The notes below the pieces were generated by a model. The model made no database searches, had not been told where the DNA came from, and was given only the letters and a program-made list of their open reading frames with translations. A DNA stretch of 64,000 bases. Origin: Pseudomonadota bacterium. Lineage in GTDB: Bacteria; Pseudomonadota; Gammaproteobacteria; Burkholderiales; Rhodocyclaceae. Positions 49,817 through 59,059 of the stretch are shown here, piece after piece (position 1 is the stretch's first letter; each line of letters begins with the position of its first letter). The position numbers and the translations under genes were made by a program. The stretch lies in NCBI GenBank assembly GCA_018241695.1, contig JAFEDH010000004.1:62001-126000 (forward strand). Reading direction: 5' to 3'.

Positions 49817-50359
49817 TCAGCCCCGGTTCAGTGCGGCCCGCAGGCCCTTTCTGAGGAAGAGGTAGATGCCCAGGGCCAGGCCCAGCAGTCCGGGCAGCGA
49901 GGCGGTGAGGGTGAAGGGGGTGGTTTCCTTGTACCCCGGTACGGCGACCGAGAGCGAGGTGCTGAGGGAAAATTTTTCCATCAGCACTACCAGCGCCCCG
50001 GGCAGGTATCCCTTGAGCACGATGAACAGGCTTTCCCCCAGCACCGTCAGCGCCACGGCCGCGAGCAGCCAGAACCAGGGCTGGCACCAGAGGGCAAAGG
50101 CCTCGCTCCATGCCGTGCGGGAAAGCAGGGTGCGCCAGGGCAGCAGATACAGGGCCAGAAGAATCATCGGCAGCACCAGCAGGACCAGCAGGCTCACGGG
50201 CGGAAAGGCCAGTTCCGCCGCGGGCAGGTGGAGCTTCAGGTCAAAAGCCAGCAGATTGGCGCAGACCGGGCAATACACGGCAAGCACCAGCCGGTCGATG
50301 GCCAGGGCGGTGAGCAGCCAGAGGAACAGAACCATGGTCGCGGTGCTGAAGGATTTCAT
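49817..50359 (-). CDS. Integral membrane protein, unknown function
   Basis: A 180-aa protein with about four or five hydrophobic helices: TATMVLFLWLLTALAIDRLVLAVYC (residues 6-30), SLLVLLVLPMILLALYLLPW, WFWLLAAVALTVLGESLFIVL and LPGLLGLALGIYLFL. A YCPVC pair follows the first helix. No family recognised. ATG 50359 is preferred to the longer frame. It is divergent from the RND operon with a gap of 169 bp that holds the PmrA-type box; it might respond to the same regulator. Confidence 0.7.
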   Translation of the reverse strand: MKSFSTATMVLFLWLLTALAIDRLVLAVYCPVCANLLAFDLKLHLPAAELAFPPVSLLVLLVLPMILLALYLLPWRTLLSRTAWSEAFALWCQPWFWLLAAVALTVLGESLFIVLKGYLPGALVVLMEKFSLSTSLSVAVPGYKETTPFTLTASLPGLLGLALGIYLFLRKGLRAALNRG

Positions 50360-50463
50360 TCGATACAAGGCGTGTGCGCCCACCGGAGAATCATCAAGGG
50401 CGTAACCATAGGCCCGGGGCATCGGGCGGTCAACGCTTGCCGGCCCGGCATGGGGCAGAAACG

Positions 50464-50480
50464 GTTAAGCCAGCCTTAAG
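50464..50480 (+). promoter_or_regulatory. PmrA/QseB-type response-regulator box before the metal-efflux operon
   Basis: GTTAAG-CCAGC-CTTAAG: two half-sites with 5 bp between, 11 bp apart centre to centre, 48 bp before the first gene. It is close to the CTTAAG-N5-CTTAAG box bound by PmrA/QseB-like regulators, and the operon encodes such a regulator. Confidence 0.65.
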
Positions 50481-50528
50481 CCTGTCCGGCAACAATGGCG
50501 ACCCTTCCGGAGTCTGCCCAACCCGACA

Positions 50529-51662
50529 ATGATCCCCGTGCCGTCCGCGCCTTTCTTCCGTCCCGTTGCCACAGGTCTGCTTCTCCTCGTCCTCGGGTCC
50601 GGCGCGGCCTGTGCCGCTCCCCTGCCCGGCGTATTGACGCTGACGCCGGCACAGCGCCAGGCGATGGGTATCGAGAGCCAGCTTTTGCAGGGCGGGGGCG
50701 ATGGCTATTCGCCTGGAATGCCGGCCCGGGTGACGATACCCACGGGCCGCTTGCGGGTGGTTGCCGCTCCGGTGGCCGGTCTGGTGGAGCGGATTGCCGT
50801 GGCGCCGGGCGAAACGGTGAAGCGCGGCCAGGTGCTGGGCCGGCTGGCGAGCCCGCAGCTGCTGGAAATGCAGCGCGATTATCAGGTGGCCAGCAGCCAG
50901 TCCGGGCTGGCCGCCCAGGCCCTGCAGCGGGACGAGACCCTGTACCGTGAAGGCATTATCGCTGCCGCCCGTATCGAGGCCACGCGCGCGGCAGCGCGTC
51001 AGGCCCGCATTACGGCCGGGCAGCGGGCTGCCGTGCTGCGGCTATCCGGACTGGAGCCGGTGGCCGATGGCGCACCGGCCGTCAGCGCCGCGGTGATATC
51101 ACCCATTGCCGGGGTGGTCCTGGAACAAAACGTTGCCGTGGGGCAGCGGGTGGACATGGCGGCGCCGTTGTTCCGCATCGGCCAGCTTGCGTCGCTGTGG
51201 CTGGAAATTCAGGTGCCGGCAACCTTCGCCAGCCAGTGGCGTGAAGGGGCGGCGGTGCGCATCAGCGGCAGTCGCGCCACGGGCAGGCTGATCGCCGTCG
51301 GGCAACAGCTGGGAGAGGGGCAGACCCTGACCCTGCGCGCACAGATCACCGAAGGCACCGAGCACTTGCGGCCCGGGCAGGCGGTGGAGGCGCGGATCGA
51401 CCTGGGCGATATGCGGGATGAACCTGCTGCCCCGCTGTGGAAGGTGCCCGCCGCAGCGCTGGTACGCCTTGCCGATGCGGGGGAGCCGCATGTGTTCGTG
51501 GAGAGTGAACGGGGCATGGTCCCGGTGCCGGTCAGCATCCGTGGCCAGACCGGCGACGGCGTTCTGGTGAGCGGTACGCTGCCTGCGCGGCCGCAGGTCG
51601 TCATACGCGGTGTGGCCGCACTCAAGGCCGCGTGGCTGGCGCGCACAGCGTCCGGAAAGTGA
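50529..51662 (+). CDS. RND efflux periplasmic adaptor (CzcB/CusB type)
   Basis: A 377-aa membrane-fusion protein with an N-terminal signal peptide (FRPVATGLLLLVLGSGAACA, cleavage near residue 29). Barrel-sandwich half: RVVAAPVAGLVERIAVAPGETVKRGQVLGRL; coiled-coil hairpin around residues 118-175 (LLEMQRDYQVASSQSGLAAQ, ARIEATRAAARQARI); second half with ISPIAGVVLEQNVAVGQRVDMAAPLFRIG. It links the inner pump and the outer channel. No His-rich metal-binding extension is seen. First gene of a six-gene unit with the pump 2 bp after it. Confidence 0.9.
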   Translation: MIPVPSAPFFRPVATGLLLLVLGSGAACAAPLPGVLTLTPAQRQAMGIESQLLQGGGDGYSPGMPARVTIPTGRLRVVAAPVAGLVERIAVAPGETVKRGQVLGRLASPQLLEMQRDYQVASSQSGLAAQALQRDETLYREGIIAAARIEATRAAARQARITAGQRAAVLRLSGLEPVADGAPAVSAAVISPIAGVVLEQNVAVGQRVDMAAPLFRIGQLASLWLEIQVPATFASQWREGAAVRISGSRATGRLIAVGQQLGEGQTLTLRAQITEGTEHLRPGQAVEARIDLGDMRDEPAAPLWKVPAAALVRLADAGEPHVFVESERGMVPVPVSIRGQTGDGVLVSGTLPARPQVVIRGVAALKAAWLARTASGK

Positions 51663-51664
51663 CC

Positions 51665-54600
51665 ATGCTGGATCGCCTCGTCGAATTTTCGCTCACGCAG
51701 CGGCTTCTGGTGCTGGTGCTCACGGCCCTGCTGATGGGGCTTGGCATCCGGGCCTTCCACCGTCTGCCCATCGATGCCTTTCCCGATGTTTCCACGCCGC
51801 AGGTGAAGATCATCGTCAAGGCGCCGGGGATGACGCCCGAAGAAGTGGAAACCCGCATCACCGTGCCCCTCGAGCAGGAGCTGCTGGGCATCCCCCGGCA
51901 GAAAGTGCTGCGCGCGATTTCAAAATACGCCCTCACCGATGTGACACTGGATTTCGAGGAGGGCACCGATATCTACTGGGCCCGGCAGCAGGTGGCGGAG
52001 CGTCTGGCCAGCGCCTCCCGGGAGTTTCCCGCGAATGCCAGCGGCGGTCTGGCACCGATCACCACGCCTTTGGGCGAGATGCTCATGTTCACCATCGAGG
52101 GTCCGCTCTCGCTGGAAGAAAAACGCACCCTGCTGGACTGGACCATCCGCCCCCGCCTGCGCACCCTGCGCGGGGTCGCGGACGTGAACAGCCTGGGTGG
52201 CATGGTGCGCAGTTTCGAGGTGATGCCCGATATCACGGCACTCAATGCCCGGGGCATCCGCCTGGAGCAGTTGCGCGCCGCGGTGCTGGAGAACAATCGT
52301 AATGATGGGGCGGGGCGGCTGGGTGATGGCGAGGAAACCCTCCTGATCCGTACCGAGGGCGGCGTGAAGACGCCCGAAGATCTGGCCGCACGGGTGGTCG
52401 CCAATGTTGGCGGCGTGCCGGTGCGCATCGGTGATGTGGCCACGGTGCGCATTGGTGCCCTCACCCGCTACGGCGTCGTGAGCAAGGATGGCCAAGGCGA
52501 GGCGGTGGAAGGCCTCGTGCTCGGACTACGCGGCGCCAATGCCCGGGAGGTGGTGGAAGGGGTGCGCGGGCAGCTGGCCGTGATCGGCAAAACACTTCCG
52601 CCCGGCGTCACGATCGTACCTTTCTACGATCGGGGCGCCCTGGTGGAGCGGGCCGTGGGCACGGTTGCCAAAGCGCTGCTGGAGGCAATTGTCCTGGTGC
52701 TGCTGTTGCTGCTCGCCTTTCTCGGCAATCTGCGCGCGGCACTGGTGGTGGCGATCGCCCTGCCCCTTGCCGCCCTGTCCACCTTCATCCTGATGGAATC
52801 CGCCGGGCTTTCCGCCAATCTCATGAGCCTGGGGGGGCTGGCGATCGCCATCGGCCTGCTGGTGGATGCGGCAGTGGTGGTGGTGGAGAACGTGGAGACA
52901 CAGCTCGCCAGGCAGGATGCGCTGGCGCGGCTACCCCGCGCGCACCTGGTGTTCCGCGCCGTGCGCGAAGTGGCGGTGCCGGTGGTGTCGGGCATCGCCA
53001 TCATCGTCATCGTCTTTTTGCCGCTGCTCACCCTGGAAGGGCTGGAGGGCAAACTGTTCATTCCCGTGGCGCTGGCGATCGTCTTCGCCTTGTCCAGTTC
53101 CCTCGTGCTGGCCCTGACGGTCGTGCCCACGCTGTCGTCCCTGCTGCTGCGTCAGGGGCCGGCGCATCCGCCCTGGCTGATGCAGAAACTCGAAGCGCTG
53201 TATGTCCCGGCCCTGACGTATACGCTCGCTCATGGCCGGCGCGTGGTGATGGCTGCGGTTGGATTGCTGGCAGCCGCCATCGTTGCCTATTTTTTCATCG
53301 GCAAGACTTTCATGCCCACCCTCGACGAGGGCGATCTGATCCTGCAGCTGGAGAAGCTTCCTTCCATCAATCTGGAGCAGTCGCGCGATTTCGACAATCG
53401 ACTGCAACAGGCCCTGTTGTCCCGCATTCCCGAGATCAAGGGCGCAGTCACCCGCACCGGGTCCGACGAGCTGGGCCTGGATCCGATGGGTCTCAACCAG
53501 AGCGACAGCTTCCTTGTGCTCAAGCCCGTATCCGGGTGGCGCCGGCCCGACAAGGCCTGGCTGATGGACGAGATCCGCAAGGTGATGGACGAGTTTCCCG
53601 GCATGGCCTACACCTTCACCCAGCCCATCGAGATGCGGGTGGCGGAAATGCTCACCGGCGTGCGCGGCGATGTGGCCATCAAGATCTTCGGCCACGACCT
53701 GCATGTGCTCAACGAACTTTCCGCCCGCATTGCCGAGGTGATGCGCACCGTTCCCGGCAGCGAGGATGTCTACACGGTGAAGAACGAGGGCGTGCAATAT
53801 CTGCGGGTCGCCATCGATCCGCTGGCTGCGGGAAGGCTGGGGCTTTCCATCGAGTCGGTGCAGGATCAGCTGCGGACCCTGGTGGAGGGCTGGCCCGCCG
53901 GGCTGGTGATCGAGGAGGGACGCCGCACCCCGGTGCTGTTGCGCGGCGACGCCGATCTGCGCCAGTCCTATGCCCGCTTCGCCGATCTGCGCCTGGCCCT
54001 GCCCAACGGCACCGCCACGCCCCTCTCGACCCTGGCCAAGCTGGAACGGGTGGACGGGCCGGTGCAGGTGAACCGGGAAGGCGCCCAGCGTTATGTCGTG
54101 GTGCAGTCCAACGTGCGCGGGCGCGATCTCGTCGGTTTCGTCGAGGAAGCCCGTGCCGCCGTGATGGCCCGTGTGCCTCTACCTGCCGGCTACCAGCTTG
54201 TCTGGGGCGGCGAGTTCGAGAACCAGCAGCGCGCCGCCGCGCGGATGACGGTGGTGGTGCCGATGGCCCTCCTGCTGATCTTCCTGCTGCTCGCGTCCAC
54301 TTTCGGCTCGGTGCGTCAGGCCGTGCTGGTGCTCGCCAATGTGCCTTTCGCCCTGGTGGGAGGCATCGTCGCGCTGCTGGTGACGGGGCAATATCTTTCC
54401 GTACCGGCCTCGGTGGGGTTCATCGCCCTGCTGGGGATCGCGGTGCTCAACGGCGTGGTCCTGATCAGCCATTTCAACCAGCTTCATGATCAGGGCCTGC
54501 CGCTCGAACGTATCGTCGTCGAGGGCGCCCGGCGGCGTCTGCGGCCCGTGCTGATGACCGCCCTGATCTCCGCCTGTGGCCTGGTGCCCCTGCTGCTGGC

Positions 54601-54733
54601 GAGCGGCCCGGGATCCGAAATCCAGAGGCCGCTGGCCATCGTGGTGACCGGCGGCCTGCTGACCTCCACCGCGCTCACCCTGCTGCTGCTGCCGTTGCTG
54701 TACCGGCGCTTCGGCCTGAAACCCGTGCCATGA
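51665..54733 (+). CDS. Heavy-metal RND efflux pump (CzcA/CusA type)
   Basis: A 1022-aa, 12-helix inner-membrane proton antiporter. LVEFSLTQRLLVLVLTALLMGLG is helix 1; FPDVSTPQVKIIVKAPGM and LEQELLGIPRQKVLRAISKY are CzcA/CusA-type. The helix-4 element LAIAIGLLVDAAVVVVENVETQL carries the Asp of the proton relay; it resembles the CusA/HME-type D-AA more than the DG-A of CzcA. So monovalent versus divalent metal cannot be decided. ATG 51665 lies 2 bp after the adaptor stop. It probably extrudes metal ions from the periplasm. Confidence 0.93.
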   Translation: MLDRLVEFSLTQRLLVLVLTALLMGLGIRAFHRLPIDAFPDVSTPQVKIIVKAPGMTPEEVETRITVPLEQELLGIPRQKVLRAISKYALTDVTLDFEEGTDIYWARQQVAERLASASREFPANASGGLAPITTPLGEMLMFTIEGPLSLEEKRTLLDWTIRPRLRTLRGVADVNSLGGMVRSFEVMPDITALNARGIRLEQLRAAVLENNRNDGAGRLGDGEETLLIRTEGGVKTPEDLAARVVANVGGVPVRIGDVATVRIGALTRYGVVSKDGQGEAVEGLVLGLRGANAREVVEGVRGQLAVIGKTLPPGVTIVPFYDRGALVERAVGTVAKALLEAIVLVLLLLLAFLGNLRAALVVAIALPLAALSTFILMESAGLSANLMSLGGLAIAIGLLVDAAVVVVENVETQLARQDALARLPRAHLVFRAVREVAVPVVSGIAIIVIVFLPLLTLEGLEGKLFIPVALAIVFALSSSLVLALTVVPTLSSLLLRQGPAHPPWLMQKLEALYVPALTYTLAHGRRVVMAAVGLLAAAIVAYFFIGKTFMPTLDEGDLILQLEKLPSINLEQSRDFDNRLQQALLSRIPEIKGAVTRTGSDELGLDPMGLNQSDSFLVLKPVSGWRRPDKAWLMDEIRKVMDEFPGMAYTFTQPIEMRVAEMLTGVRGDVAIKIFGHDLHVLNELSARIAEVMRTVPGSEDVYTVKNEGVQYLRVAIDPLAAGRLGLSIESVQDQLRTLVEGWPAGLVIEEGRRTPVLLRGDADLRQSYARFADLRLALPNGTATPLSTLAKLERVDGPVQVNREGAQRYVVVQSNVRGRDLVGFVEEARAAVMARVPLPAGYQLVWGGEFENQQRAAARMTVVVPMALLLIFLLLASTFGSVRQAVLVLANVPFALVGGIVALLVTGQYLSVPASVGFIALLGIAVLNGVVLISHFNQLHDQGLPLERIVVEGARRRLRPVLMTALISACGLVPLLLASGPGSEIQRPLAIVVTGGLLTSTALTLLLLPLLYRRFGLKPVP

Positions 54734-55038
54734 CCGATACCGTTCTGCTGACCCTCGTGGCTCCCCGCAGCGCCGCTCCCCAGGTGGAGGATCTGCTGCT
54801 CTCCTGCCCGCCACCGGTTTCCGGCTTCCTCGGCAGCGACGCCGCAGGCCATGGCCTCGATCTGGTGTTCGACGAGCCGGGAGAGCGGGTACGCGGCCGT
54901 GCCCGTCGTATCGTTTTTCAGGTTGTGGCGCCGCGTCCGGCCATGGATGCGCTGCTGGCGCTGCTGGGCGAGCGTCTGACGAATGTGCGCCTGCACTACT
55001 GGATCACGCCGGTCCTTGCCCTCGGGAGCATCGGATGA
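54730..55038 (+). CDS. DUF3240 family protein
   Basis: A 102-aa soluble protein: LLTLVAPRSAAPQVEDLLLSCPPPVSGFLGSDAAGHG and VAPRPAMDALLALLGERL, ending with the LHYWITPVLALGSIG motif, typical of DUF3240, a PII-like fold protein found in RND metal operons. It overlaps both neighbours by 4 bp. It may sense metal or regulate the pump; not proven. Confidence 0.85.
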   Translation: MTDTVLLTLVAPRSAAPQVEDLLLSCPPPVSGFLGSDAAGHGLDLVFDEPGERVRGRARRIVFQVVAPRPAMDALLALLGERLTNVRLHYWITPVLALGSIG

Positions 55039-56324
55039 AATACATCCTGCTGCCGGTACTCCTGCTGGCCGTCGCTCCGGGCATCCGGGCCGCCACCCCG
55101 GCCGCTTCGATCGAGGTGGCCGACCTGCCGCCCGCCGCCCTGGCGCGGCGCCTGATCCTGTCCAGCCCGGAAGTGACCACTGCCGGAGCCATGCTCGAAG
55201 CCGATCAGGCGCGGCGTGACCGGCTCGCTGCCGGCGATCACGAAACGCAGCTGCGCTTCGAGGGTGCGCGTCGCCGTGTCGATCCGGCCGGAGATCGCTT
55301 CCGGGAATGGACGGTGAGTCTGGAACGTCCGCTGCGTCTGCCCGGCAAGGTCCGTCTGGACCGGGAACTGGGGGAAGAAGGTGTGGCCGTGGGCCGTCTG
55401 TCGGTGGCGGATGCCCGCCACGAGGCTGGCCGCCGCCTGCTCAGGGGCTGGTTCGCCTGGTTGCGCGAATCTGCCGCGACCACGCTGTGGGAAGCCCAGG
55501 CCGCGGATTTTTCACGGCTCTTCGCAGCCACGCGGACCCGTCTGAAGGCGGGTGACGCCTCCCGGCTCGAAGCCATGCAGGTGGACGCCGCCCAGGCGCA
55601 GGCGCGGGCACAGGCGCTTCAGGCGCGGGGGCGCGCCGAAGCCGCCGCCGCCGAGCTTGCCGCCCAGTTTCCGGGCATCGATGTGAGCCGCGCCGTCATG
55701 CCTGCGGCGCCCACACCCCGGCCTGCGGCGGAAGGCATTGCCGCGCTGGTCGATCACAACCATGAGCTGGCGCTGGCGGCCGCCGAAACCCGCCGGGCGC
55801 GAACGCTGGCGCGCCGGCTGGCGGCGGAGCGCGTGCCCGATCCCACGCTGGGCCTGCGTCTGGGTTCCGAAATTGGCGGCGACCAGCGCATCGTCGGCAT
55901 TTCCATCACCCTGCCCCTGCCCGGCGAGGCCCGTGCCGCCTCGTCGCGCGGTCAGGAAGCGCTGGCGGTCGCCGCCGGGAGCCAGGAAGCCGCAGCGCGG
56001 CGGCGGGCCGAAGCTGCTGCTGCCGCCCTTGTTGCACAGGCCCGCGCGGCCACCGCGGCCTGGCGCGAAGCAGAGGCGGCAGCCAATCAGAGCCGTACCG
56101 CCGCGCGTCTCCTGGAGCGTGCGCAGACGCTGGGGGAGGCCGGTCTGGCCGAGGTGATCCTGGCCCGGCGTCAGGCGCACGAAGCGGAGCTGCAGGCGCT
56201 TGCGGCCCGCGTCGACGCCCGTGAGGCCGATCTGCGCATTCGCCTCGACATTCATGCGCTGTGGGATTTCGATGATGCGGAAGATGCCCCCGGGGGCGCT
56301 ACCATGGCGGCTGATCTGCCTTGA
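55035..56324 (+). CDS. TolC-family outer-membrane channel (CzcC/CusC type)
   Basis: A 429-aa outer-membrane factor with a signal peptide (KYILLPVLLLAVAPGIRA, cleavage near residue 20). Two long coiled-coil regions (residues about 90-210 and 270-390) rich in Ala, Arg and Gln, with SLERPLRLPGKVRLDRELG, ITLPLPGEARAASSRGQEAL and the repeated LxxAQxLGEAGLAEVILARRQ pattern (span), fit the OEP repeats. It closes the tripartite efflux system. ATG 55035 overlaps the DUF3240 stop. Confidence 0.88.
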   Translation: MKYILLPVLLLAVAPGIRAATPAASIEVADLPPAALARRLILSSPEVTTAGAMLEADQARRDRLAAGDHETQLRFEGARRRVDPAGDRFREWTVSLERPLRLPGKVRLDRELGEEGVAVGRLSVADARHEAGRRLLRGWFAWLRESAATTLWEAQAADFSRLFAATRTRLKAGDASRLEAMQVDAAQAQARAQALQARGRAEAAAAELAAQFPGIDVSRAVMPAAPTPRPAAEGIAALVDHNHELALAAAETRRARTLARRLAAERVPDPTLGLRLGSEIGGDQRIVGISITLPLPGEARAASSRGQEALAVAAGSQEAAARRRAEAAAAALVAQARAATAAWREAEAAANQSRTAARLLERAQTLGEAGLAEVILARRQAHEAELQALAARVDAREADLRIRLDIHALWDFDDAEDAPGGATMAADLP

Positions 56325-56332
56325 GGATGGCA

Positions 56333-57004
56333 ATGCGGCTGCTGCTGGTGGAAGACGATGCCCTGCTGGGGGATGGCCTGCGGGCAGGACTGGGACAGGC
56401 GGGCTACGCCGTGGACTGGGTGCGTGACGGAGAGGCCGCGCTGGCGGCCCTGAAGGCCGGATCCTTCGGCGCGATGGTGCTCGATCTCGGCCTGCCGCGC
56501 CGCGATGGTCTCTCGGTGCTGCAGGCCCTGCGCGCCCGGGGCGACGCCACCCCGGTGCTGGTGCTGACGGCGCGGGACACGGTGCAGGATCGCGTATCGG
56601 GTCTGGATGCCGGGGCCGATGATTACCTGATCAAGCCTTTCGATCTCGACGAGCTTGCCGCCCGCCTGCGCGCGCTGACACGCCGTGCGGCGGGCCGTGC
56701 GGCGCCCTGTGTGATCCATGGGGGTATCGTTCTCGACCCCGCTTCGCGTCAGGTGACACGGGATGGCGCACCGGTGGAACTGTCGGCCCGCGAATACGAG
56801 CTGCTGGCGCTGCTGCTCGACCATGCGGGCCGGGTGCTGACCCGCGCCCAGCTGGAGCAAAGCCTTTATGGCTGGAATCACGGACCGGAAAGCAACGCGG
56901 TGGAGGTGCATATCCATCACCTGCGGCGCAAGCTGGGCAGCACCCTGATCCGCACCCTGCGCGGCATCGGCTACCAGATCGAAAAGGCCGGAGGCGCGGA
57001 TTGA
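56333..57004 (+). CDS. OmpR/PhoB-family response regulator (QseB/PmrA-like)
   Basis: A 223-aa regulator. Receiver: MRLLLVEDDALLGDGLRAGL with acid pair Asp8/Asp9, phospho-acceptor Asp51 in MVLDLGLPRRDG, and LIKPFDLDEL with the conserved Lys. The C-terminal winged helix includes LSAREYELLALLLDHAGRVLTRAQLEQSLYGWN (span) and SNAVEVHIHHLRRKLG. ATG 56333 is chosen since GAGG at 56323-56326 sits at the right distance; ATG 56327 is possible. It probably binds the box at 50464 and activates the efflux operon. Confidence 0.94.
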   Translation: MRLLLVEDDALLGDGLRAGLGQAGYAVDWVRDGEAALAALKAGSFGAMVLDLGLPRRDGLSVLQALRARGDATPVLVLTARDTVQDRVSGLDAGADDYLIKPFDLDELAARLRALTRRAAGRAAPCVIHGGIVLDPASRQVTRDGAPVELSAREYELLALLLDHAGRVLTRAQLEQSLYGWNHGPESNAVEVHIHHLRRKLGSTLIRTLRGIGYQIEKAGGAD

Positions 57005-57005
57005 G

Positions 57006-58340
57006 ATGAGCGCTGCGTATTCCTTGCGCTGGCGCTTGCTGGCGCTGCTCATCGCCGCCTCCACCCTGGTCTGGCTGGGGGTGGCCGCCAGCAGCTATCT
57101 GCGGGCGCACGAGGAGGCCGACGAGATTTTCGATGCCCAGCTTGCCGAAGTGGCGCAGACCCTGATGGCGCTGGCCGGTGACGGCGATGCGCGCCGGGTG
57201 CGTGAATGGCGCGCGCACGATCATCCCTATCAGCAGAAAATCCTGTTCCAGATCTGGCGCCGGGGCGCCGGTGGCAATGCGCTGGTGTTGCGTTCCGATA
57301 ATGCGCCGGTGACGCCGGTGACCGATCGGGAAGGCTTTTCCGAGCGCGACTGGAATGGTGAGAAATGGCGGTTTTTCAGTACTGACGATGCCGCGAACGG
57401 TTACCGGGTACAGGTCGCGCAGAGCCATACGGTGCGTGACGAACTGGCGCGGGAAGTGGCGGTGCGTCTTCTGGCGCCCCTGCTGCTGGGGTTGCCCCTG
57501 CTGGCCATCGCCATTTTCTTCGTGGTCGACCGCGCCATCTCGCCACTGCGTCATCTGGCCGACGAGGTGGCGGCGCGGCGGCCCGAGCGGCTCGATCCGG
57601 TGGTGGCGAGCCGCACGGTGCCGAGCGAGGTGGCTCCGCTCCTGGTATCCCTCAACGATCTTTTCGATCGCATGCGTGCGGCGATCGAGAAGGAGCGCCG
57701 TTTTACCGCCGATGCGGCACACGAACTGCGTACCCCCCTGGCAGCCCTCAAGACCCAGGCCCAGGTGGCCCGGCGCAGCATGGATGCGGCAGGCCGCGAT
57801 CAGGCATTGCTGCAGGTCTGTGCGGGAGTCGACCGGATGACCCGCCTGGTGGAACAGTTGCTGACCCTGGCGCGACTCGATCCTGCCGGTCCCGCGCTAC
57901 CGTTGCGGAGGATCGATCTGGTTGCCACCGCGCGGACGGCCACCGCGCTGTGTGTTCACCAGGCGCAGGCCCGGGGCCAGCAGCTGGAGTTCGATGGTGA
58001 AGGGCAGCTTCTGATCCGTGGCCATGACGGACTGGTGCAGACCCTGATTCGTAACCTGCTGGAGAACGCGATCCGCCATGCCCCCGTGTCGGGCACGATC
58101 GGCATCGCGGTGCAGGCGGGCGAGCTGATCGTGACCGATGACGGCCCCGGTATCGATGCCGGGGAAAAGCTGCGGGTGCTGGAGCGCTTCTATCGCGGCG
58201 CGGACAGCGGCAGTGAAGGCAGTGGCCTGGGGCTGTCGATTGTCGCCCGCATCGCCGAGCTTCATGGCGCCCGGGTGATGCTCGACGACGCGCCCGGCGG
58301 CGGCCTGCGGGTACGGGTGAAATTCTCCGCCGACGACTGA
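57006..58340 (+). CDS. Sensor histidine kinase (QseC/PmrB-like)
   Basis: A 444-aa inner-membrane kinase. Transmembrane helices at residues about 10-29 and 155-177 bracket a periplasmic sensor of about 125 aa. HAMP follows (VVDRAISPLRHLADEVAARRP). The H-box has His239 in FTADAAHELRTPLAALKTQ; N-box LIRNLLENAIRHAP; G-boxes VTDDGPGIDAGE and GSGLGLSIVARIAELHG. It phosphorylates the upstream regulator, starting 2 bp after it. The signal is probably metal in the periplasm. No metal-binding His cluster stands out. Confidence 0.93.
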   Translation: MSAAYSLRWRLLALLIAASTLVWLGVAASSYLRAHEEADEIFDAQLAEVAQTLMALAGDGDARRVREWRAHDHPYQQKILFQIWRRGAGGNALVLRSDNAPVTPVTDREGFSERDWNGEKWRFFSTDDAANGYRVQVAQSHTVRDELAREVAVRLLAPLLLGLPLLAIAIFFVVDRAISPLRHLADEVAARRPERLDPVVASRTVPSEVAPLLVSLNDLFDRMRAAIEKERRFTADAAHELRTPLAALKTQAQVARRSMDAAGRDQALLQVCAGVDRMTRLVEQLLTLARLDPAGPALPLRRIDLVATARTATALCVHQAQARGQQLEFDGEGQLLIRGHDGLVQTLIRNLLENAIRHAPVSGTIGIAVQAGELIVTDDGPGIDAGEKLRVLERFYRGADSGSEGSGLGLSIVARIAELHGARVMLDDAPGGGLRVRVKFSADD

Positions 58341-58347
58341 AAACCGG

Positions 58348-59046
58348 TCAGCGGCCGTGCGTCACCCGGGTCATGACATGGACGTTCCGGGCGCTGTCGC
58401 AGAAGGGCGCGAGCCCCTCCCCCAGCAGGGCTTCGCGCATCCCGCCGGTCAGGGCTGCGGCTGCGGCTTCCCGGCTCGCGAACCACCATTCCGCGATGCC
58501 GTCGAATGCGTAGCCGGCGGGGGGTGGCAACGCCGTGAGGTTATGCACCACGCTCTGGACACCGGGCAGGCTGTCGTCCGCCACGGCGGCAGCCGTTTGC
58601 GCCGCCCAGGCAGCGGCGAATTCATCGGGATGCATGCCGGGGCGACGGGCAAGAAACGAAATCAGGGCCACGGCGCCGATGGCCGGTGCCGGTCCCTCGC
58701 GCAGCACCCGCTCGGTGGTGACGAGCGTGAACCCGGCCACATGACCGTCGAAGACGCGCAGCTCGTCCGGTTTCATCACGCTCACGACATCGGGATCGGA
58801 CCAGATGGCGTGCGCCGATTCGAGATCGCGCAGCTGCATCAGGTTCACGCCGTCGTAATCCGTGCTCAGGCCCGGCAGGGCGGCATCGAGGATGCGCGCG
58901 CACTGGGCCACGCCGAGCACCCGGGCACCCACGTTGGGGCATTGCCGGCCCAGGGCCGAATGCTCGCGCCAGGCCCGGGGGAAATCTTCGGCAGCCAGAC
59001 CCGGATTGCGCCGGGCCAGATAGATCATCTTGTATTTCATCTGCAT
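58348..59046 (-). CDS. Protein with two EthD/dimeric alpha-beta-barrel domains
   Basis: A 232-aa protein built of two related halves. The first has YKMIYLARRNPGLAAEDFPRAWREHSALG, the second VALISFLARRPGMHPDEFAAAWAAQ; both fit the EthD pattern of a first beta strand then a helix after PG..PxEF. Each half ends in VMTRVTHGR/GHVAGF-like strands. EthD domains occur in ether-degrading and polyketide-modifying clusters and may bind small aromatic or cyclic compounds. Start ATG 59046 or ATG 59040. It lies 13 bp after the DUF3683 oxidoreductase gene on the same strand, so these two are probably co-transcribed. Confidence 0.8.
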   Translation of the reverse strand: MQMKYKMIYLARRNPGLAAEDFPRAWREHSALGRQCPNVGARVLGVAQCARILDAALPGLSTDYDGVNLMQLRDLESAHAIWSDPDVVSVMKPDELRVFDGHVAGFTLVTTERVLREGPAPAIGAVALISFLARRPGMHPDEFAAAWAAQTAAAVADDSLPGVQSVVHNLTALPPPAGYAFDGIAEWWFASREAAAAALTGGMREALLGEGLAPFCDSARNVHVMTRVTHGR

Positions 59047-59059
59047 GCTGAAATACCTC

